Shown: positions 57,000 to 64,000 of the stretch, in pieces
How positions within the stretch are numbered: the stretch's first letter is position 1
Layout of the letters: each line of letters begins with the position of its first letter
DNA from: Batillaria attramentaria
Lineage: Eukaryota > Mollusca > Gastropoda > Batillariidae
Direction of reading: 5' to 3'
Assembly (NCBI GenBank): GCA_018292915.2
Contig: JACVVK020000163.1
Coordinates: forward strand, 1,081,001-1,145,000
Length of the DNA: 64,000 nucleotides
The notes under the pieces: generated by a model
What the model was told of the DNA's origin: nothing
Database searches by the model: none
The model's input: only the letters and a program-made list of their open reading frames with translations
Made by a program: the position numbers and the translations under genes

Positions 57000-57380
57000 T
57001 AATAATAATTGATATTTATCTAGCGCTCTATAATAATGATAATAATAATAATAATAATAATAATAATTGATATTTATCTAGCGCTCTATCTCACAAAGAG
57101 CTCACAGCGCTTCACAAGAAAAGAAAAACAGAACAATGCAATCACATACAAACAAGCAGCACACCCTCACATAACACACAAAGTATCAAACACTACAATC
57201 AGGTCCATGGTCACGATGCTCAAGGTCCCAGCCCCCCCCCCCCCCCCCCCCCCCCCCACACACACACACCGACTCAGTGAAAGAATTCATTAAAGAGATA
57301 GGTTTTTAAAGCAGAGCGGAAGGCCGAGTCAGTGCTTGCTGAGCGGACAGATAAAGGAAGAGAAAGCCGTTTTAATCAGA
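57000..57380 (-). pseudogene. LINE C-terminus and 3' UTR remnant
   Basis: Minus strand near 57285-57370 reads SAFRSALKTYLFNEFFH and stop, then a 3' UTR ending agcgctagataaatatcaat plus (ATT)n. The last 30 bases of the tail are duplicated (57001-57032 and 57059-57090). Confidence 0.7.
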
Positions 57381-57429
57381 CGAGTACACTATGCCATCCG
57401 CTCATCCAGTGAAAAGCTTCCCAAAATTC

Positions 57430-57735
57430 CTAAGAGAAATTTGGGAAATCCTTCGGCAAACGCTATTTCCGGTTTACCACCACAACAGTCTGGAACTCAC
57501 TGCCTGCTAGCGTGAGACAGCAACCTACTCTGTCATATTTCAAATCAGAGCTACGAGCTCGTAAAAGCTTATTTGTTTCAACTTGCCTTCTACTGATTCA
57601 TGTAACTGTGGTGCCTGTTGTTTTAGGATGTGTTCTATGCGCGTGTGAGTGTTCTGTGAATGTGCAATGAGTTGATGTATTTTCAAGAATTGTGCTGTAT
57701 AAATGTGACTTATTATTATTATTATTATTATTACA
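57430..57735 (+). pseudogene. LINE C-terminus and 3' UTR remnant
   Basis: Plus strand encodes WNSLPASVRQQPTLSYFKSE, LRARKSLFVST, then a 3' UTR (gtgctgtataaatgtgactt) and (ATT)n. Same subfamily as 26516-26770 but in the opposite orientation. Confidence 0.75.
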
Positions 57736-57861
57736 TTTTGAAAATACTGAAACTCCGGCCTGGATACAAGGGAACTTAGTTCCACAATGGCGGACTGCAC
57801 CCAGTCAAACATGAATTTCAGCAAGTTCAGAAGCATTTTTTGGTCACTCTTAGCAACCCTG

Positions 57862-58034
57862 GGGGAGCCGGGGTGGTCGAATGGTAGAGCGTTGGACTTC
57901 TAATACTCGGGTCGTGAGTTCGATCCCGGCTGGGGCCAAATATTTGTGCTAGCTTTTTCGTCGTTGCCCCGTCTTTGATATCACCCTATGTGGTGGAAAA
58001 GGACGTTAAACCCCCAAACACCCACCCACCCACC
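57862..58034 (+). mobile_element. SINE-A copy
   Basis: Full-length with perfect 13-bp TSD cttagcaaccctg at 57849-57861 and 58035-58047. Confidence 0.93.
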
Positions 58035-58119
58035 CTTAGCAACCCTGACAGTAACCCACGCATGTGACGTTTCTATCTGGGTTGCTGTTAATTGTACTAT
58101 CTGATACATGATTTGCTCA

Positions 58120-58345
58120 ACAAAAGGAATTTCCCGCGTCAGGGAAGGTTTCCCCCAAAACTGATTTCAGTCACCTAGACTGAAGAGTGTCACCCATGTT
58201 ATCTTAAGTTCTGCAAAGTTATGTTCTTAATTCTTAAGTCTTGCCATGCCTTGTTGTCTTGTATTTTGGGCAAAAGCAATTTCCCTTTCAGGGATGAATA
58301 AAGTTTTTTTTTTTTTAATTCAATTCAATTCAATTCAATTCAAGC
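58120..58345 (+). mobile_element. LINE-type 3' tail ending in (AATTC)n
   Basis: Contains gcaatttccctttcagggat, then gaataaagtttttt and an (AATTC)n repeat at 58317-58342. The short stem (tttccct/agggat) just before AATAAA is the same design as the end of SINE-D. Confidence 0.6.
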
Positions 58346-58349
58346 TCTA

Positions 58350-59160
58350 ACTAATCATTATTACAATGCTAAAACAGTCCCTGCCTTCCAAAGGAAAATT
58401 GTGAGAGTCCGTACAATACAAATGATACGCGGCGTCTGATTGAAAACGTATGCGCCAGGACGGAGCAGATTTACATCAGTCTCTTCACGTTCCTTGTTTA
58501 CAGAGCAGACAGACACACCTGATAATGTCAAACAGAAGTGGCAATATAAATACACTTCTGGCGCAAGACGAATTGATATTACCACACAGTGGCACTGACT
58601 GCGTTCTCTTTAGACGGTGAAACCATGTGCACGATACCAGTCCTTGCTGTACAGTTATTTCATTTTATTCACGTGTGTGACAGTATAGATGTGTCTGTGT
58701 GTTGAGGGTGATTTGTGTTTGATGGTATTTTAAACTGTTCATTTATCTGTTTATATAATCCCCCCCCCACCCCCACCCCCTTCCTTTTCTTCGAATCCCG
58801 GCTGGGGCCAAATATTTGTGCTTCTAGGCGTAAGTAAAACGAGCCAATGAATCGAAATCAGTTTCCTCTGCTTTTTTTTTTTTTTTGAAAACCTTACATA
58901 TTTCCATTATGATAATATTTTGACGTCATTAAGTGACGTCACTGTTTCTTGTTGTGTCATGAAGGTTTAAGAGTCGAGGTCAATTACTAACAGTGATTAC
59001 CTTTTACCTCATTGTCACTTGAGGCTTTCCGGGGGGGAGGGGATATATTTTTGGCTTATTTCGATACATTTTCGCAGCTCGTGTTTTCACTAAAAATTTC
59101 ACTTACGACGGAGACGAAACAGTAATACTTATAAAACGATTGCCATAATATAAATTAGGT
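58350..59160. other. Stretch without recognised features
   Basis: AT-rich, with a 30-bp SINE-A fragment at 58793 and a T-run near 58872. Confidence 0.4.
58793..58823 (+). mobile_element. Internal SINE-A fragment
   Basis: About 30 bases (ttcgaatcccggctggggcc, then aaatatttgtgct) spanning the B box, with neither end present. Confidence 0.6.
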
Positions 59161-59172
59161 CACTAAGCCAGG

Positions 59173-59354
59173 GCTCGATGAGGGTGGGGTGGGTGTTCGG
59201 GAGTTTAACGTCCTTTTTCACCACATACGGGTGATATCAAAGACGGGACAACGAGAAAAAAGCCAGCACAACTATTTGGCCCCAGCCGGGGTTCGAACTC
59301 ACGACCCGAGCATTAACAGTCCAACGCTCTACCATTCGGCTATCCCGGCTTGTC
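59173..59354 (-). mobile_element. SINE-A copy
   Basis: Full-length with 10-bp TSD ctaagccagg at 59163-59172 and 59355-59364. Confidence 0.9.
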
Positions 59355-59666
59355 CTAAGCCAGGATGAACTTTTGCTCTTTGAAGCATATACAAAAACGG
59401 CTCCATAAAAAGTTACCGCCGAAAATCCGTTGGCGACTGAGTTATCAAACGCACTGTGCACCTCAGTTCCAGGCGGCCTCCACCAATAGACTGTGACATA
59501 TCGTGAGGTTCAGCTGTCACACCAACGGCCAAGCTGACGTCTCTCATCTATTAACATGGCTATACGCGCCACACCTGCTGCTGTAACACCATTTCTTTTA
59601 CCTGTATCTTCAGGTGATGGTATCCACGCGCAGCAGCCAATACAAACATCACAAGAATCGCGGAAG

Positions 59667-59667
59667 T

Positions 59668-59713
<46 letters not shown>

Positions 59714-59780
59714 TGCAATTCCGCTCACTCCGGAGTTGTGTTTGTTCTGTACATCACCACGTAACCGGATGCATAGATTA

Positions 59781-59840
<60 letters not shown>

Positions 59841-59982
59841 CGCTGTTATTTGGCTATGTATACTTTCACTGCAAGCGGACGTCGCGTCAGTGGCACCGTG
59901 GTAACGAGATTATGTCCATCATTATCAAAGCGTTCTCTTTTGCACGGTACTTTGTCTTCAATAAGAGAATAAAGCCCTGTTG

Positions 59983-60062
<80 letters not shown>
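59667..60062. repeat. (CT)n and two (GT)n tracts
   Basis: CT 59667-59710, GT 59786-59838, GT 59984-60062. Confidence 0.93.
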
Positions 60063-60064
<2 letters not shown>

Positions 60065-60065
60065 C

Positions 60066-60155
60066 ATTAGCAACGGCAAGAATGAAAACTGGACCACTGG
60101 ACCAATGTCTTTTACCGTTGACAAATAAAGTCTCATTTCATTTGAAAGTTTCATT

Positions 60156-60208
<53 letters not shown>
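60066..60208 (+). repeat. Single diverged copy of the CAACGG core between (GT)n and (CT)n
   Basis: caacggcaagaatgaaaac, taccgttgacaaataaagtc, then (CT)n at 60158-60208. Confidence 0.75.
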
Positions 60209-60210
<2 letters not shown>

Positions 60211-60296
60211 GGACAGCTTGTAGGATAGGCAGTAATGCCTAAATACTCTATCTGAATGAAAACGTTTCGTCGTCCTCCTCCTCCTCTCTCTCTCTC
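60209..60296 (+). repeat. LINE-like tail (partner of 22.7 kb)
   Basis: aggacagcttgtaggatagg, cagtaatgcctaaatactc, gaatgaaaacgtttcgtc, then (CTC)n. It sits directly after a (CT)n run. Confidence 0.6.
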
Positions 60297-60582
60297 ATAA
60301 AGTGACTTTTTATGTCTGTGTGCTTGCGTTATTGTGTAGGGTTCGTGTTATTAAAGTAGTGTTCAGAGTTTTACTGAAGCTTGTGCCGACGTACGTAAAA
60401 CTTTCTTCTCTGACTTGACTTTAGTGTCCACCAGGTGGTTGTCCTGCGATTCGCTGGCTGGCTAGGGAGGTTCCTGTTGCTTCCTCTTTGTCGTTTCCTG
60501 TTTTCCTTGTTACTGGAGATCAAGTCACTGGGGGTCGCAGTCAGTGCTAATGGCCACCTAGTCTGCCAGTTGCCGATCGGTG

Positions 60583-60690
60583 TCCTCTCTCTCTCTCTCT
60601 CTCTCGGTGTCCTCTCTCTCTCTCTCTCTCTCGGTGCCGAGTCCTCTCTCTCTCTCTCTCTCTCTCTCTGTCTTCTCTCTCTCTCTTTTT
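60583..60690. repeat. (CT)n blocks separated by tcggtg
   Basis: Four CT blocks with tcggtgtcc/tcggtgccg spacers: a small CT-spacer minisatellite. Confidence 0.88.
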
Positions 60691-60835
60691 CTCTGTTTTG
60701 AACCCCAGATATTCTACTCACAGGCTGAACTTTACCACCCCACGCCCCCGAATTGATATTTTTCAATCCACCCTGTCTTTCTCAGGTCCCTCCCTATGAA
60801 ATTATCTCCCCCCTCACAGATAAATCTGCAACGTC

Positions 60836-61057
60836 GACCTGGTCGAGCTTGTGATATGTGATACCGGTTTTTCCTGGCTGCCGGGCTGCTCATCGGGGGT
60901 TTCTCTCCGGGTTATCCGGCTTTCTTCCCCCCAGCAAAATTGTAAAAATAATATAGGATAGGCATTGGGTGGCGCATGGCGCTGCACCGCGGCGACGCGC
61001 TTCCCCCGGGGGAAGCAGCCCGAATTTCCCGAAAGGGATAATAAAGTAGTAAAAAAA

Positions 61058-61107
<50 letters not shown>

Positions 61108-61151
61108 GTATCTATCTATCTATCTAACTATCTATCTATCTATCTATCTAT
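60836..61151 (+). mobile_element. 5'-truncated SINE-D with (TATC)n tail
   Basis: Starts after the B box (gtcgagcttgtgatatgtg), keeps the hairpin end (aatttcccgaaagggataat) and aataaagtagta, then passes into a (TATC)n microsatellite at 61049-61151. Confidence 0.85.
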
Positions 61152-61726
61152 TGTTTCAGTGTTTGCTCGTTTGTTTGTTTTTAATTCGTTGCTTGTTGGT
61201 TTGCTGGTTCAGTAGTTGCTCGTCAGTTTTTGTTTGTCTAGTTTCCGGCAGTGGTGCTTACTTCCTTGTCGTTCCTTGAATTGACAAACACCTTTTCATC
61301 AACTATTTCCTTTCATTTCAAATTCCAAGTACACTGCGGTTCCCTAAAAACACATGCCCGTCTGATGTCACTGATAACCACGTGACAATTGTTGCCATCC
61401 GGTTCAGTCCGGTCTTTTCGTAAAGGTCTCGTCGGCACATCCGGGGATGTTATTTACAGAGCTGCACAGCTGCCTTCCGCCCGAGGGGAGTACAGTAACG
61501 AAGACCCCTTGATATCAGAGAGCTATTATTGTCGCGGCTTCTTATAGCTGAACACACAGCTGAACAAAGGATGGGCACCAACACTTTCCTGTCACCCCGA
61601 GTACGGGCGGTTTTACAAGTAAAACTGACATCGGAGACTCAAATTATATCAAAGAATTGGGAAGTTCGTGGCTATATACGCGCAATGGCAAAAAGGATAT
61701 TTTTGGATGAGGTCATCTCGGTCATC

Positions 61727-62008
<282 letters not shown>

Positions 62009-62223
62009 TATAACTTTCGTCGGGCAATATGAATCTTTTGATACCTACAGCCTGTCCCCAAGCAACGTAATTCCTTGGGCGTACGAACTGCAGCTCCAGA
62101 GCAACATGACCAGCGCGGATTTGTCCCCAAAACTTTGTAGTAAGCCCCTTGCCATAATACCCCTCTATACCTTATTCAGACTCTGATTGTGTTTCTTCCG
62201 ATTTGATTTTTTTTGTAAAGAAC

Positions 62224-62224
<1 letters not shown>

Positions 62225-62282
<58 letters not shown>
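62225..62282. repeat. (CA)n microsatellite
   Basis: About 29 CA units. Confidence 0.95.
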
Positions 62283-62284
<2 letters not shown>

Positions 62285-62609
62285 CTTGTGTTTCTGACGT
62301 CTTTGGTCATATCAAATATGAACAGCATTACAACGCCAGTAATTATACATAATAAGGGACGCCAGACTGGCCACAACATCTGGCTCCAAGCATACCAGCA
62401 GCAGCAGCTGGCAAAACGAACAACAGATCTTGCGAGAGAGAAAAAAATCCATAATTAATTATTGTGCAGGTACAGTAAAGGCATAAAACGTACTATTTTA
62501 GCCTGACCCAAAGACGGCAAACAGATTTAGTTTTGCTAGAAAATACAGCAGGCGGAATGACACAAATTGACCGTGGGTTCAAGTTCGGTGTTGTTTTTCT
62601 TTTGTTGTT

Positions 62610-62800
62610 TGTTTGTTTTTTAGGACCGTGTTTGGCAAGTGTGCTGGTTTGAGTTGTGTTGTCACGAAAAAAAGTGCATGTACAAATTTTGTACCCTGTT
62701 GGGCAAGGTGCATGTCATGGGGTTGCAACAGGTGGCAAGCTGTCAGCGAAGCTGGGACTTTTTTGCGCACAAAGGTGGCGCGAGTGGGTTTGGGTAAACT
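62610..62800 (+). repeat. Dispersed repeat K, copy 2
   Basis: Partner of 17920-18120 with roughly 70-75% similarity by eye over the best 110 bp. The surrounding frames have stops. Confidence 0.55.
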
Positions 62801-63540
62801 GGCTTTCTGGCCTAAACAGAAAGTAGACTAGCATTACTCCAGTGAAGCCTGAGTGGAAAGGAGATCCTTTTTTTTTTTTCACTGCTGTACCCTTGAATGG
62901 CCTGTGCGTGGTAATGTTTGTTTCTAGATAGAAGAATTTTGCGGGGTGACTATGTTGTCTGTGGCTAATGGGGAAATGTAATACTATGGCCATTTTGAGG
63001 ACTCGTCCTTTTGTGTTCTTTGACCAGCAACAACAGTTCAAGGTATCTACACTGCAGTGCGTACACTGGAAACAGAGATATCTCGGAATCACCCCGGCAT
63101 CCTGCTGGCCTGATCAAAGGTCAGCATGTGGTACTTGTTCGCGGGCCAAAGTCCTTCAAAACCCACAGTCGGATCTGTCCTCACTTGAAATTGTGTGGCG
63201 TTCAAGTGGCAACCGTTTAGATAAGTCAGCTGGAAATATCCACATATCACGATTTTTAGATCGTGACGGCAGACATCGCGGGGTCAACAAACGATACTAG
63301 CATTTCAGATTGAGCGTGGGAACTTCGACATAAGGACAGTATTTTCTCGAGAGAGTCTATTTCCTTACATATTTATCTATTTATGTATTTATTTCCATTA
63401 AGTTATTGATTTAATATCCATTGCTGATGAAGAGAGTGGGTGTTCTGGCAGAACGCTAACATTTTCTTGCATATGTCTATTCATTTATTTATATATTTAT
63501 TTACCAAACTAATACTGATTTATCTATTTATTCACTTGAT

Positions 63541-64000
63541 ATTTATTTATTTACATGTACTTATTCATTTATTCATTAACTGGACACTTATCTATTTATT
63601 TATTTACATGTATTTATTCATTTATTCATTAACTGGACACTTATCTATTTATTTACATGTATTTATTCATTTATTCATTAACTGGACACTTATCTATTTA
63701 TTTATTTACATGTACTTATTCATTTATTCATTAACTGGACACTTATCTATTTATTTACATGTATTTATTCATTTATTCATTAACTGGACACTTATCTATT
63801 TATTTATTTACATGTACTTATTCATTTATTCATTAACTGGACACTTATCTATTTATTTACATGTACTTATTCATTTATTCATTAACTGGACACTTATCTA
63901 TTTATTTATTTACATGTACTTATTCATTTATTCATTAACTGGACACTTATCTATTTATTTACATGTACTTATTCATTTATTCATTAACTGGACACTTATC
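63541..64000 (+). repeat. AT-rich tandem array, alternating 53/49-bp units, runs off the end
   Basis: aactggacac recurs at 63578, 63631, 63680, 63733, 63782, 63835, 63884, 63937 and 63986: spacings 53, 49, 53, 49 and so on. The longer unit has one extra tatt before tacatgta. The array continues past the window. Confidence 0.92.

Overview
This is an intron-rich, repeat-saturated animal nuclear sequence with no bacterial features: no operons, Shine-Dalgarno starts or dense ORFs. The signature is long (CA)n/(GT)n and (CT)n microsatellites, at least four tRNA-headed SINE families, an RTE-type LINE, many LINE 3' ends and several MITE/foldback elements. The mix suggests a lophotrochozoan, most likely a marine gastropod mollusc. 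It includes a V-SINE-like family and a short repeat whose 'gagtgagttt...aacgccgcgc' head resembles sequences common in gastropod DNA. The species call is inference.

Only one stretch looks like host protein-coding DNA: a large last exon on the minus strand (about 4603-6296). It has a good 3' splice site at its upstream edge and a possible poly(A) signal at 4451-4456. I do not recognise the protein. The only other long intact ORF is the 1002-codon endonuclease/reverse transcriptase of an RTE-type LINE (29788-32796, minus).

Layout. 0-4.5 kb: a LINE 3' end, a SINE-A, microsatellites and the 3' flank of the host gene. 4.6-6.3 kb: host exon. 6.8-14.1 kb: two copies of a GGGCCC-ended MITE (the second split by a SINE-A), a CCGG-flanked MITE inside a SINE-C, three adjacent SINE-As and a SINE-B. 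14.6-21.3 kb: a 124-bp LINE stub, a 240-bp duplication, and 39-bp, 130-bp and 79-bp tandem arrays. 22.6-29.7 kb: SINE-As, LINE C-terminal remnants, a MITE and microsatellites. 29.7-33.2 kb: an RTE LINE inserted inside a SINE-A, both target-site duplications (TSDs) readable. 35.2-41.4 kb: two TTAA-flanked inverted-repeat elements and copies of a hairpin-forming repeat. 44.8-48.8 kb: six copies of a 71-bp core joined by (CT)n, then a decayed roughly 170-bp tandem array. 49.2-55.4 kb: three-level nesting (hairpin repeat < LINE < SINE), a 261-bp MITE, a foldback element with 124-bp arms and 9-11 bp TSDs, and more SINEs. 55.8-62.3 kb: LINE ends, SINEs and microsatellites. 63.5-64.0 kb: an alternating 53/49-bp array running off the window.

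The elements work as a retroposition system: an RTE-like LINE supplies endonuclease and reverse transcriptase, and about 29 SINE-A copies carry 10-13 bp TSDs and occasional 5' truncation, as expected of target-primed reverse transcription. Which LINE mobilises which SINE is not shown. Stretches not listed below (for example 1000-1450, 2620-3900, 9675-10010, 15110-15440, 26770-27370, 39030-39320, 39760-40020, 45630-46130, 48820-49225, 51434-51900, 52078-52440, 54715-55125, 60700-60835) look like unique or anciently decayed intergenic/intronic DNA in which I can support nothing specific. All positions and TSDs were read by eye; edges may be off by a few bases, more for diverged copies.
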